Of a DNA stretch of 64,000 nucleotides, positions 46,987-59,800 are shown in pieces. Made by a program: the position numbers and the translations under genes. Source of the DNA: Amphirosellinia nigrospora (Eukaryota > Ascomycota > Sordariomycetes > Xylariales > Xylariaceae); contig SCHM01000001.1 in the NCBI GenBank assembly GCA_004123355.1, forward strand, positions 8,690,193 to 8,754,192, in the 5' to 3' direction. Every line of letters begins with the position of its first letter. The stretch's first letter is position 1. The notes beneath the pieces are model-generated. The model did not search any database and was not told the origin of the DNA. It was given only the letters and a program-made list of their open reading frames with translations.

Positions 46987-48744
46987 ATGGCTCCTCGCTC
47001 TACTCAGTGGGCTATTCCGCTGGGTGTCAGTCTGGGTGGTCCTCTCGGTCTTTATGTGACCTTCCTTTTTCTTAGTAGCTTCTCCTTTTTTCAGAGGCAG
47101 TAAGTTTCCTTTTTCTATCCTATTCGTATAACAAGCTAGCTAATAAACTATCAGCTTCTTTTATGCCCACAGACTGAACACTTTGTTTTGGCACGATCTC
47201 GACAAGCCAGAATATTGGGGTTTTGCAAGTAGGCTCGCAATTTAGTTTTTTAATTTTCACCAGCATCGCTAACTGTCTTCCAGGGAACCAAGTCACCCCG
47301 TTTACGCTTACGTCTGGCAACGAGTCCCTCTACGCTTGGCATATTCTTCCTCTAAGATCCGTTTTGAAACATGAAGATGAACTCCAAGTTACGCCGGTTG
47401 GGCATGCAAATAACGTCACGGCGACTGAGTCGTTCAAAATATTAAAAGGGGACCCTGATTCCCAGCTCGTGATTTCATGTAAGCATGTCATGCTTACCTA
47501 TGGTCAAGAGCTTCGTGTCATTTGATACTTAATCTAATAGAATCAAATCATTTCTAGTCCATGGGGTGAGCTACCTACAATACATGAAGTGAGTGAGACT
47601 TATCAACTAACTATCAGGTTTAGAATGCGGGGCACATTGCCCAAGGTCTGAGAACCGAGCATTTCCATACTCTCACAGACACGTCGAACTTCCACATCCT
47701 CACTGTCGACTACAGGGGCTTTGGGAAATCAACGGTACGCCCCCTAAGAGTCGTTCGGCCCCTCCTCTTACCAAGCCTAGGCTTGCTGCCCTAGATAATT
47801 CTGAAACCTGAGAGAAAGTAGTAATGCTTAAGAAACCAACTAACACCAGTTTGAATAGGGCTCTCCATCCGAGCTTGGCGTAATCCAAGATGGCGTGGCT
47901 CTCGTAGATTGGGCGATCAATGTGGCGGGTGTGTCACCGATCGCATTGTCGTAATGGGCCAGAGTTTGGGAACCGCCGTAACGGCGGGTGTCGTCGAACA
48001 TTTTGCTACACTCGGGATCGAGTTTGCTGGTGTCATTCTCATGGCCGGCTTTTCAAATGTGCCCACTCTTCTCAGTAGTTATCGTGGCGCCGGTTTTATC
48101 CCGATTTTATCTCCCCTTCGGCCCATTCCACCGTTGTTACGTTTTATTCAGAGTTTTATTGTCGACAAATGGAACTCCGCCGATCGACTAGCCGAAGTAG
48201 TTCGGTTAACTCAGACAAGGCTTCGCCTGACGTTAATCCATGCGAAGGATGATTGGGAAATTCCGTGTCACGAAAGCGATGCTTGTAAGTAATCTTTTGA
48301 GCTATACTCTCCGGGAAGAGTCCAAAGACTCCAATCCCGGCCATGGAGACGTGTTAGAAGCCCTTTACACTTCCTAGACACTCCTGTTACATGCTTAACA
48401 TGGCCACAACTAATTCATAGTGTAACAGTATTTAAATCTGCTGCCAACGCAACAATTGACCAACACTTGGGCAACGAAGAGTTTCTGTCGTGGAAAAGAC
48501 AAAGGAGCACCAGATTTGATGATGGCTCTTTCATCTCTGTTGTCTCAGCTGAACCAGACATTATCATCCGGCAAGAGCTAGTACCGTATGGAGGTATGTT
48601 ACTGCTAACGTACCTACGTGTATGAGCTGAATTCATCTAACTTTGATCATATACCTAGGGCACAATGGTATCATGCTAGCTTCGGCCATCCCACTCGCAG
48701 TCATGAGAGCATTTTCCTCGGAATCAAATGTTTTATATGATTGA
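46987..48744 (+). CDS. ABHD12-like membrane serine hydrolase
   Basis: Alpha/beta-hydrolase close to ABHD12-type (lyso)phospholipid and monoacylglycerol lipases. The N-terminus (MAPRSTQWAIPLGVSLG) leads into a transmembrane segment ending FLFLSSFSFFQRQ. Then LNTLFWHDLDKPEYWGFA and GNQVTPFTLTSGNESLYAWH are typical of the group. Further exons give GHIAQGLRTEHFHTLTD, FHILTVDYRGFGKSTGSPSE and the nucleophile elbow in RIVVMGQSLGTAVTAG. The acid is in LTLIHAKDDWEIPCHESD, and the His is in VPYGGHNGIMLASAIP. At least five introns. One C is missing near 47939 (SPDRIVV is broken after GVS). It ends at 48744 after SNVLYD. Likely at the ER or vacuole membrane; substrate inferred from family only. Confidence 0.85.
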
Positions 48745-49305
48745 TACAATACTCTAGACGAGGTGCCCCGGTTTCTTCTCAAGCGTTTGTATATTCACAC
48801 GTGATGCTAGACACAATTGCCAAAAATGTTATTTATCAGTTCATGATGAGCGTTCTGTGACAAGCAACCATTCACATAGTTCTGCTTACAAATTATTTCA
48901 CCACAGTAGCCTAGCTAGTTTCTCTCCCCTACTTATTTAGATTTAGTCACAAGTTCTTGATCCCGGTTGAAAAGTGTATCTAGTCAATACCTACATACAT
49001 GTAAGTATGGGTTGAAGGGTAGGTGCATAGCCAGAATTGCCAATGCCCCACCTCTCTGCTTTGTCCCACTATGTCGTACAGCTTTCATCCTGGTCAGATT
49101 TAGGTACTGCTGACCCCACTACGGTAAGGATAGGTGCCTCCGAGCCCCGCGATCTGGCCAAATTTCCAACCAATGATACTGAATTGGCACTATCTAGACA
49201 CATCGCTGTGTTCGATAGCATACTCACCACCTCATGCGGAGCCTGGCACGAGTTTCCTCTGTTTTCATCGACTTGTCACCAGCTTCGAACTGGTAACATA
49301 TCACC
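48745..49305. other. Intergenic, NMT1 promoter
   Basis: About 560 bp between two plus-strand genes. A 129-codon frame (49037-49426) overlaps the NMT1 start in another frame and is spurious. TACCTA words occur near 48990 and 49020. Confidence 0.5.
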
Positions 49306-50959
49306 ATGGCTGAAGAGTCCAAACCGTCGAACCGCAAGGGCAAGGAGAAGGAGAAGGCAGCCAAGAAGCTTCATAAGGCTATTGACGGTCTTTCTAACGA
49401 GCAGGTCACTCAGCTTCTCGATCTGAATCCTGCTCTAGCTACTGAGCTGGCCAACGGATCTGACGACAACCCCGACGCCGCTGCCGAAGCTCTCCGCCGC
49501 CTCAACCTACAAGATATCATGACCGGTCTGGCCGCGAGCGGTAAGAATGTTAAGGATATGGGCGCTTACAAGTTTTGGGCTACCCAGCCTGTTCCCAAGT
49601 TCGGCGAGGAGCAACCCTCAAAGAGCCTTTTGAGGAGGGTCCTATCAAGATACAAACCGTCGACGAAATCCCCAAAGAACCATCTCCCATGCTCGACGGC
49701 TTCGAGTGGGCTACCCTCGACCTACTTGATGATGCCCAGCTAAAAGAAGTTTGGGAGCTATTGAACGGCCACTACGTCGAGGATGATGAGGCCATGTTCC
49801 GCTTCAACTATTCTGCTAGTATCTTGAAATGGTGAGTTCGTGCCTTGAGGGACCGAGCAAACAGTTGGGCAAGCTGACATGTACCACCATCAGGGCCATG
49901 ATGCCACCGGGATGGAAGAAGCAATGGCATAGGGGAGTCCGAGTGTCAGCATCCAAGAAGCTCGTCGCCTTCATCGCCGCCATCCCGGTCGAACTCCGCA
50001 TTCGAGACAAGATCCTCCACGCTTCCGAGGTGAATTTCCTGCATACACAAAAAGCTCCGCTCCAAACGTCTTGCCCCTGTTCTCATCAAAGAAATCACAC
50101 GTCTCTGCAATCTTGAGGGTGTATTCCAGGCAATTTACACTGGTGGTATTGTACTCCCCAAGCCTGTCAGCACCTGCCGATATTACCACCGTGCCATTAA
50201 TTGGCAAAAGTTGTACGATGTCGGTTTCAGTCCCTTGCCGCCTAATAGTAAACCTCAGTTTCAGATAAGGAAGTATGCTGTGCCTGAACGAACTTCGACG
50301 AGAGGTCTGAGAGAAATGCAGAAGAAGGACATTCCAGCTGTACAACCTTCTTACACGATACCTTGCCAAATACGACATGGCGGCAACGTTTGACAAGCAC
50401 GAAGTTGAGCATTGGCTGCTAACCACAAGAAGGATGGACTCGAGGAACAGGTTGTTTGGACCTACGTGGTTGAGGTAAATGCTGGTTTCCTTTTCGGTGG
50501 CTCCCGCCTCCCTTGCTAACTTGTACTTCAGGATGAGCACAAGAAAATAACCGACTTTGTGTCGTTCTACTGCCTCGAGTCGTCGTAATCAATCACCCGA
50601 AGCATACAAATATCAAGGCGGCCTATTTGTTTTACTACGCAACCGAAGTTGGGCTTGCTGACCCCCAGACAAAGATGCACTAAAGACTAGACTCAACGCG
50701 CTGGTGTCGACTCACTTGTGTACTGCAAGCAATATAAGTTCGACGTGTATAATGCCTTGTCTTTAATGGACAACGGACTGTTTCTCGAGGACCAGAAATT
50801 CGGCCCTGGCGATGGCCAGCTTCATTACTACTTGTTTAACTACCGGGCGAACCCATAGCCGGTGGTGTGGACAAGCGAAACAGATTAGATATCGAAAATC
50901 TGAGTAGCATCGGGTACGTCTTACCAAAAAAAAGCGAACGTAACCCGTACAACTACTGA
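49306..50959 (+). CDS. NMT1: Glycylpeptide N-tetradecanoyltransferase (N-myristoyltransferase)
   Basis: Transfers myristate from myristoyl-CoA to N-terminal glycine; essential in the fungi tested. The start [20 protein letters not shown] has the usual basic, disordered N-terminus. Family landmarks: [41 protein letters not shown]-type segment ([20 protein letters not shown]), ILKW then [37 protein letters not shown] then [55 protein letters not shown], and [18 protein letters not shown]. It ends RNPYNY at 50959. Introns near 49832-49890 and 50476-50530. At least five frame breaks, near 49617, 50038, 50345, 50425 and 50675, each consistent with one or two missing bases. Because the gene should be essential, these look like sequence errors, not decay. 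Confidence 0.9.
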
Positions 50960-51891
50960 CGTGTCTAGGAAAACACAAATTTGATATTGTGCATCAATGC
51001 AAATGTGGCCGTACCACAATTCTTACGTACCCGTCCAGTGATGAGGTAATATTCTTGGCCAGATTCTTTAGCTTGCAGATGAGCAGCGTATCGCTAAATA
51101 GATGAGGGGTGGGAAGCCGCTTGACTTCGTGTCCCGTGCGGAGTACGTTATAATATACGTGGATTACGACGGGCCTTATAGACCGAAAATATGGCAGTGT
51201 CGTATCGGCTTTGTCCGATGGGTAGTTCGCAGCCATGTGGAAGTCATAGATTCGGCGAGGGTATTCCGAGCTCTTCTAGTGAGGCCGGGTCCTGAGGTCA
51301 GTGTAACTGGCGGTTCAGACGGCCAATGAACAATTATGCACTCCCTTGGCCCTTGCGAGCGTAGCTGCTCGGGCATAGGATTCGATGCAGCCGAGGTGTC
51401 ACCGTATACTATGCAGCCAATCAAGAAATCCTGATTCTATTACTTCATTCTCCGTTTCTATGTGTCCTACAAGCTTGAGGTACACGTCCACCGTTTCGAT
51501 GTACCTGATTAGCCTCACATATGCGGCATGTGCTCATTCTCTAGAGGATATCATGCCAGTGTGGTGCAACTAGTCTACTACCGGGTGCGTGTGCATTCGC
51601 CAGGGATAGAAATGACCTTTCACAACGTTATACAAGACGCATGTTCCCGTGGGTCTGAGCGGTTTCTGCAGAGGCTGGATTGTGATCGATCATCCGCAGC
51701 AAAAGATGAAAACCTCGAAACTAACATGATGCTCTGGTGAGTAAAGATGACTCCAGTTGCCACCACCTCCATTCTATACGTCGAGAGAGCGTCGCGTGCT
51801 AATTATCCTTTTCTACCGGAGATCCTAGCCGCAGTACTAGCCGCAGTAGCAGCAGCAGACGCAGCTTAAAAGGTACGAGGAATAAACACAG
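50960..51891. other. Intergenic
   Basis: About 930 bp downstream of NMT1 with no supported gene; overlapping short frames on both strands have no motifs. An upstream exon of the Cys-rich gene could lie here but I cannot place one. Confidence 0.45.
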
Positions 51892-52079
51892 ATGTGCACG
51901 TACCTGTTGCTAAAGTGGTACTGCGACGACTGCGGTGCCTGGTACACGAGCGATGAAATCAAGACCAGCGATTGCGACGATTTCATCGAGAACGGGAGTG
52001 TGATGAGATAGACTTCACCACTGAGGAATCGGATGCCGGCGGCCTTTGCGACGAATGTACACAAGCTCGCGAGGGGTAG
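51892..52079 (+). CDS. Small Cys-rich protein (CxxC pairs)
   Basis: A mini gene of about 62 residues. It starts MCTYLLLKWYCDDCGAWYTS and carries CxxC in CDDC and again in CDEC, with further Cys at TSDCDDF and GECDEID, a spacing that could hold zinc. The frame stops early at 52009, but one G added to GGG near 51988-51990 continues it as ECDEIDFTTEESDAGG then LCDECTQAREG to a stop at 52077-52079. The total then becomes 189 nt, exactly 63 codons. It resembles a widespread class of short uncharacterised fungal proteins beginning MCxxxxxxYxCxxC. It could also be the last exon of a longer gene. Function unknown. Confidence 0.55.
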
Positions 52080-53891
52080 AGAAATGGGACGTGGTCACGA
52101 CATTTTACGAACAAATTCCGTTACGATATCATTTATGATCAATACCCGAGGGAAAAGTGGCGTAGATCCAGTTCGCGATCCATGCATAGGTGTTCGGAAA
52201 ACGGTTCTAAAATCGGCAAAGGCGATCTTGGGTTGGGTAGGCAAATGAGGCTTGATTCCCTAACCTTGTTCATCACTCATGGTTGTTGTTAGTCTCTGGA
52301 CGGATTGTACGTCAATGGATATGGTAGGCACAAGTTATTGTATGGGAGAGGAAGACGTGTTGATCATAAAGCAAGCTCAACAACAATCATGGACTTCCAT
52401 CGCGTAGCCCAACATCATCCAATTGAAGGCGTGGGGGATTATCGGATGAAGCAAGCACCCTCTACTCCGACATCAAATTGCATGCCATGTCGAAGGATTG
52501 CTGGGTAGATGTTAGCCGAGTCGTCTTTCCATTTCCTATAGTATAGGCAATAAATATAGGGCCTGTATGGCCTGTATGGCCTTCAGTTTCCGCATCTACC
52601 ACGTTGATGCTCACCCCATTTAGGGGGCCGTTGAAATGGATGAGAACGAAGACGAAGGCAAGAATACAGGGATCGTGTCATTGTGATGAGGTATAATGAG
52701 AGGACTTCATAGCGCCATCCTAGACTGTGATGGGCTGTCGAGTCTCACGGTTGATAAGGTGTTGGTCCATGGCATGACTCTCCTTTGCTTGCCAACTGGA
52801 AAAGAGAATGCCTTGAGCTGGTGATTTGGTTTTGCTGAGTCTATCGTGGGACATATGGTAGCAGTGCGTAGAGTTGTCATTACAATCTTTTGTTCTGGTG
52901 GGGGAAGAGACGGAAGGAATTTCATTTGAATATGCATTCACGTTTTTGTACGCTAGATATAAGTCACAAATCTCCAAGTATTATATCCCTCATACGATAA
53001 AGAATACCTACCCTATATAGAAACAGTGAATGTAATTTCGAGGCTGAAGGAGTCCCGATAGCCGCGACGCTCGGCTACCTTACTGGCGGCACCGACACAT
53101 GTTGTTGGGTGCCGGGGGCAGTCGGGATGATGACATTATAGCGGGCAGAAATGACAATATTTGGAGGGGGCGGGGCTTTCCATGATCCAGCACCAATCAA
53201 TGAGAAGCCGCAGCACGCAATTCGATAGCGTTCGTCTGCAAACAGGCTAGTGAGGGGTTGGAGGGTTGAGGGGAGTTGGCCGAGGGGCTGAGATTGTGAC
53301 AGCACCAGACACCGAATACATGGATCTATCTACCTCTCATACAATATAATTGGTACCGAATTGCCCGACCGCGTCCCGGTCCTGTACAGGTACGGCCAGT
53401 GCATGGCTTTTCCTGGCACCGCACGTGTATAAACCACATAAAATTCTAAACTAGGTTGGTACCTCTACCTGCCCTTACTTGCGTCGTCCACACCCGTCAC
53501 ACAACCTCAACCACATTGAGATAGTCGGTAGATGGAAGGGAGAGGATGGTGAGCAAATGAGGATAGTTAGGTACGGAAGCAGTATGGTCAATTTGTGTAA
53601 GTAGATGGGAAGAGAACAAAATAGAGAAGGATTCCCGCCATGATCACTATTCATAATCTTGGATGGAGATCGCGCCATCATGAACTTAGCTAATGATGTA
53701 GATAAATATCTTCTGGGTTTACCCCCCTTCTTTAAGTAGCTTTAACTTTCTACCCTTTAGACATAATTCTGTGATACCCTTCTTAGTGCTATTTCTACGC
53801 TCTCTATACCCAGACTCAACCACTACCTACATCCATCGTCCTCCTAACACCATCATCATACTCGATAATTCGACTTACATAGTTACTCATC
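52080..53891. other. Intergenic
   Basis: 1.8 kb with no supported gene. It contains a doubled 10-mer (CCTGTATGGC twice, near 52561-52582). The last 250 bp before 53892 is pyrimidine-rich and ends in a short CATCATG context, consistent with the peroxiredoxin leader. Confidence 0.45.
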
Positions 53892-54733
53892 ATGTCTTCC
53901 GACCCTCGCCCTGCACCGTAAGTATCTATCATCTATTTGTCTGCGCGGCAATCTATAGTTCGCATCCCTGCATCGGTTTACCACTCCTACCGGAACCATA
54001 CTAACAAACTTGTCTCATTCTATAGTCTTCGCCTCGGCACTGTTGCCCCAACTTCAAGGCTGATACTACCAACGGCCCCATAGACTTCCACGAGTTCGTT
54101 GGCAACAACTGGGTCGTTTTCTTCTCCCACCCCGAGGACTATACCCCGTCTGCACCACCGAGCTCGGTGCCTTCGCCAAGCTTGAGCCGAGTTCACCAAG
54201 CGCGGCGTTAAGCTGATCGGTCTGTCCGCCAACACCCTCGGCAGCCCGAGGGATGGATCAAGGACATTGACGAGGTCACCGGTGGCAAGGTCTCCTTCCC
54301 CATCATCGCCGACAAGGAGCGCAAGGTCGCCTACCTGTACGATATGTAAGTAATGCCTCACGGTTTGCTGAAATACTCTCGAGGACCATACGCTAACGGC
54401 CCGATTTACAGGCTCGACTACCAGGACACCACCAACGTCGACGAGAAGGGAATTGCCTTCACCATCCGGTCCGTATTCGTCATCGACCCCAGCAAGAAGA
54501 TCCGCACCATCCTCTCCTACCCGGCCTCGACTGGCCGTAACTCGGCTGAGGTTCTGCGCATCGTCGACTCTCTGCAGACTGGCGACAAGCACAAGATTAC
54601 CACCTATCAACTGGGTTCCCGGTGACGACGTCATTGTCGCCCCAGCGTGAAGGACGAGCAGGCCAAGGAGCTGTTCCCTGGCTTCCGCACCGTCAAGCCC
54701 TACCTCCGATTCACTACCCTACCTTCGCAGTAG
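53892..54733 (+). CDS. 1-Cys peroxiredoxin (Prx6 type)
   Basis: Thiol peroxidase that reduces hydrogen and organic peroxides. Exons 53892-53917, 54026-54345 and 54412-54733 sum to 668 nt. Adding seven bases, mostly C in C runs near 54049, 54147, 54188, 54245, 54603 (two) and 54643, gives exactly 225 codons (224 residues), the normal family length. Restored text shows VAPNFKADTTNGPIDFHEF, the peroxidatic Cys in HPEDYTPVCTTELGAF, LIGLSANTLG, GWIKDIDEVTGGKVSFPI, and the C-terminal DSLQTGDKHKITTP, NWVPGDDVIV and KELFPGFRTVKPYLR. No targeting sequence is obvious. Only one conserved Cys is visible, hence 1-Cys. It is the most damaged gene per length in this window. Confidence 0.92.
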
Positions 54734-56870
54734 AGTGTGCATATTAAGATGCTGGTTCCGTCTACTAATTCGCTCTGGAATGTGCCCTATTCGACATCTG
54801 CGGAAGCAGTCATGACGGGACACGATAATGGATTAGAGATAATACGTAGTAAGAGCTGTTATCGCTCGCAGTTGAGCATCGAATATGTGCTGCTGGGTAT
54901 AGAAACAAAATAAATGAAGAAATTTAACAAACCAAGCTCCTTGAGATAGTACTTGTTTGCTTGTTCGTTCGACGAGATCATCCAAGCATGTTCTCGAGCA
55001 AGGCCTAAAATTTGAGACCATCGCACGAGAGGTCTCAGCTATTAAGTGTCTAGATAATCTGGATAATCTGTTGTAAGGAAGGTTGAATGGACTACAACTC
55101 AATCGCAATCAATCAGGCTTTGTTCATCCCTTGGTGTGGTTAAGAGGTTTGATCACCAACCCCCTGCATTAGAAGCTATCGCGGTACACGGGAACCCTAG
55201 CTACAACTGGCAATTAGGGTAAGTCTATCGCATGGCGAAGAGATTTCTCGGGTTGCATGCACCCTTGCAAAGCACGTGGCTTCAGCCTGCCTGTCAACTT
55301 GAAACTAGGCACTCTAGTTATCCCTTTTTTATCATAGCTTCCTATTTTACGCGGCAACTAGCTGAACAGACTGTCCTTTATATTGTAATCGATCGACTTG
55401 TAACGAGAAGGATAGAAGGGTTATACCACCTGTCGCCGACTAACGGCAAAATGTACCCGCCCACATCGTAACCAATAGCATACCTTATGCTCTCTTGCTA
55501 CCTATTTCAAATACTGTCTTGGGTTAGGGTGAAAATGATAATCCTTACACTTGATCGTATATGTCGGGCAAACCGGAAGAAAAGCAAATATGCGCTACTG
55601 ATTTCTTCTATAGCTACCTACCTAGGTTCCCTGTTGTTGGGTTGCTGTTTGGCTGCCTACCTAGTCTTAGGGCGGGAGGATATAGTAAAATAATCGAAAC
55701 TTCTATTTCCATGTTCTAAGTCATTTAGTGGAGGTTTCCCTTGTCATGCGTGAGCAGCTGAGGGGAGTAGCTAAAAATGCCATTATAGTTATGCAACGCG
55801 TGTGTATGGATTGTACGAACGGGAAAAGGACCTTTATTGATATTGGTGATTAACGCGCGTTCTGATGATAGTGTGGATGCAGCAGGCAATTGACTGGTGA
55901 AATTGCAAAAGAAGTTTAATAGCATCTCATTGGTAAGTCTATAAGCACTGTTTTCCTTATAGATCGACATATAGGTGCTTAATAGAGTACCTAGTAATAT
56001 AGAAATCCCAGCATCTGGGACAGGTCAGCTTTACAGTGTCGATAGCCGATAAATTGCAGATAAATGCACTATGTTTACTGTGCGGATTGACCCCTGACAG
56101 GTGCAGTATTGTCTGGCTACCTCTCTCATAGGACCTTAGGTCAGACTCAGGTCTCCACGTTCACGCCCCCACTAATCAGAACGTTCGCCAGAAGAACATC
56201 TGAAGCCGTCGTCTGCCTGCCCGCCCGCCATCGCGCCTCCAACCCTCCTCCCTTCGTCGTCTTCGTGCCACTATCCACATCCTCCGCATCTCGCTCGTCG
56301 CCACCTTCTTCAGCATTCGACAGATACGCTCTCGTGTAGGTGTGAAACGAAACACGCGATAACACAAGGCGACAAAACAAGCACTTGGGGTCGAGACGAC
56401 AGGGAAGACGGAGACACTCCCCGGCAGACCAGCACCCAGACCAGCACCCCACCCAATTTAACATTCCCTGTTTCCATTTTTCCCTTGCTCGCTCGGGGTC
56501 ATCGCGTCTACCGTCTCCAGTACGCGCGCGGAGCACTGCTGCTGTACAGCTAGTGCGCCCGAGAATAGAGGTACGTGCGCCCTTCACTTCGTCATCGTGG
56601 CCACCGAGCGCGCTTGGTACAGTACGGTGTCTTGGGCATGGGAGTCGTTCGTCTATAATGCGATCCGCTTGCCCTGTTCGTGTACGAGGCCCCTGGTTGT
56701 CCTCGCTGTTGGACCCAAGGGGTATCATGTAATGGACGATTATCTCAGGCCTGATTAAGAGCCCCACACGCTCATCATTTTCTATTTTATCTACCCACGA
56801 ACTCCTGTCACTGCTGTTGCACTCGATGTCGGAGTACCCTTTTCCCCCTTATACCCATTCCTCGACATGA
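54734..56870. other. Intergenic and long leader of the Kelch-BTB gene
   Basis: 2.1 kb. 54740-56100 is AT-rich with no supported gene. 56110-56870 is GC- and CT-rich and probably transcribed leader of the gene at 56871; the 206-codon minus frame across it (56147-56767) is Arg-rich low-complexity text and not credible. TACCTA words near 55615 and 55654. Confidence 0.5.
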
Positions 56871-59800
56871 ATGATGAATACGTTTCTCAACCACCTGAGC
56901 GGGCGGGAGAGTGGCAACACCAACGACAATACACAGGCCTCAGAACTGACCATGGGTGAGACAGGACGCCGAGGAAGCTGGCAGGCGCTTGAAAACTTCC
57001 ACTTCAGTCATCACCGGGATTCAGACCATAGATCGGCGTCGTCGTTGGCATCCAGGTCACCCTCCGACTTGTTTTCCGACGCCTATCGAGGCTTCAAAAA
57101 GGCTATTCCCACCCGCGAAGATTCCTTTAGATCAAAAATCGCTGCCAAAGCCTTCAATAACAAATTTACGCCACAATCTGCGACTTCAGCATCGATATCC
57201 CAGCCTGAGCACCAGCATGTTAGGAACTTGAGTTTACATGATAGCCTCGAGAAGCCGCTACCAGCCCCGCCTCCGCCGTCGAAGTCACCATTAGGACCTC
57301 TCACGCCACTGGCTTCTGCCACCGCTCCACCAGATAGTTTCGGCACTTTTTTTTACAGTGATACGGAATCATCAAACATGGACAGTAGATCGAATACGAT
57401 GGACTCTAACACTTCGCTACCCCCGAGTCAGATGTACGGTGGGAGTTTCGATATCAACGGCAACCAAGTAGGTTCTGGTTTTAACAGAACTGATGGAGAA
57501 GGTCAAAACGAGAACCTGACTCCTCGGAGTAATGGGCCCCAGTCCGCTGGTCCTTCGCCACAAGTTAACTCATCTGGGCGAACGCCGGCGCTTGGGCCCG
57601 CTGTCGGGACGGCGTCCAGTTCGGGATCCTCGGCTCATCTATCGGGCTTGATGTGTAATGTGCACCGGACCACCGGCCGTGAGCCTCATCCACTGGTTGG
57701 CGCTACCACGACGATACTAGGGGACAAGCTATACGTTTTTGGCGGGCGGATTCTATCCCGGAGTCGACCGGCGCCCCTAACTTCGGATCTCTATGAATTA
57801 GACCTTATTCGGAGGCATTGGACCAAAGTCGAGACAACTGGTGATATCCCGCCGCCTCGTTACTTCCATTCCATGTGCGCTCTAGGGGATACCAAAATGG
57901 TTTGTTATGGAGGCATGTCCCCAACGGCCAACCCACAACCCACATCGGCATCACAAGATCAGCAGCCCGAGGTTACGGTCATGTCCGATATTTACATTTA
58001 TGATGTTTCCACAAAAAAGTGGACATATGTTCCTTCCCAAGATGCTCCACAAGGCCGATATGCGCACTGTGCTTGCATAATGCCTTCATCGGCCACATTC
58101 GTCTCCCACAAAACTCCTCTTTCTGCCCTTCAGCATAACCCATCTACTGGGAACCCGAATGAGGGTCGGATTGGGATCAACATCGACGGCACGGGAGGTG
58201 CTGAGATGATCATAGTCGGTGGCCAAGACGGAGCGAATCACTACATTGAGCAGATTAGTGTGTTCAATCTACGTAGCTTGAAATGGACCTCGACCCAGTC
58301 ACTGGGAAAGTCATGTGGCGCGTATCGCAGTGTGGTTGCGCCTCTATCTCCAAATGTCACTACTAAAATTGGTAAATCGAATGCTGCAGTATCGCGTCAG
58401 GAAACGGGATGGGCCAGGAGTTTAAGGAGCCTACTTCATCTATGCTGATTTACTCGAACTACAACTTCCTAGATGTCAAACTTGAGCTTCAGATCAGGGG
58501 TCAGACGGCTCGTTGGTGGAGAAGCCTATGTCCGGCGCGTACTCGCCGCCGGGTTTGCGTTTCCCTAATGGAGGCGTCACAGATACACATTTCGTGGTGA
58601 GCGGCACATACTTGACTAGCTCGAAACAAGAATATGCTTTGTGGGCGTTGGATCTGAGAACATTAACATGGTCTCGCATCGATGCGGGAGCTAGTGTCTT
58701 CAGCCAAGGCAGTTGGAACCGAGGAGTCTTATGGAATAGAAGAAATACGTTTGTCATCCTGGGCAACCGTAAGAGGAGTCTAGTCGATGACTATAACCAC
58801 CGGCGTATTAACTTTTCCAACGTATGCATGGTTGAGTTAGAAGCGTTTGGCTTCTATGACAACCCACGCAAAAATCTCACCTATGTCAGGTTTTGTGTCT
58901 GCCAGCAGTCCATTTATGCTCCTGGTCTCAGTGTCGCGCGAAAAGCCGGTTGGACGGCAGGTGGCAGATTTCTTTCGCATGCAGCCGAAGAGCTAGGAGA
59001 GAAAGCGTTAGGGCTGAGGGAACTAGCAGACATGGAAATCTTATGTCTTAGCGGGGAAAGGATACCTATCAACTCAAGAATCGTCGGTAGAAGATGGGGG
59101 CCGTATTTCGTGCAGCTACTCCGTGAGGGTGCAGCCACGCAAGACGGTAGCGATGCTATGACCCTGAGGACCGGTATGTCCAGCCAGGCAGGTGCTCGCA
59201 TGTCCACGATGACTATAACACAGTCGAATCGCAATACGGGTGACAGCACTCTATCCCTAGCAACAACTCTTGGAAATTCGTCGTCGGTAGGTTCGATGAA
59301 GCCACCTAGCACTTCGGGTACGTCGGTCTCGAGTACTGGTGGTCCTATAGATCCTAATGCCATTAACGCAACTCCAACGCCGGCATCTCTCCCTCCGAAT
59401 TCCCGGCCGCGGTGTCTTTACCTTCCACACATGTACCTTACGGTACAGGCGCTCTTGCACTTTCTCTACACGTCATCTCTACCATCTCCATCATCACCAC
59501 TCTGCACGCCGCAGATCCTATGCTCGCTACTCCAGATTGCCCGACCTTACAAGGTCGATGGCTTGTTAGAAGCAGTAGTAGGACGCCTTCATGCGCTGCT
59601 TGATTCACGAAACGCCGCGGCTGTGTTTAATGCCACAGCCATGGCCGCGGGTGGGGGCCGGGGTATTGATGGTAGGTATGAATCCCAACTTTTTCGTCGC
59701 AATGGATTCGCCGCAGTCACCGTTCGGCACAGGTAGCGTCGCAAACTCCTTCGGTAGCCGGTCTCAGTCGATATCACAGGCGAGTATGGATGAGCCGGCG

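Noticed and set aside
54020-54634. 204-codon minus-strand open frame opposite the peroxiredoxin
   Set aside because: Antisense shadow of a GC-rich gene. The sense strand has clear peroxiredoxin text once the missing C bases are considered.
56147-56767. 206-codon minus-strand open frame upstream of the Kelch-BTB gene
   Set aside because: Arg- and Gly-rich low-complexity translation of a GC/CT-rich leader; no motif and no splice structure.
59672-59732. Frame break in the Kelch-BTB gene read as another indel
   Set aside because: A 61-nt GTAGGT...CACAG intron explains the frame change exactly, so no sequence error is needed here.
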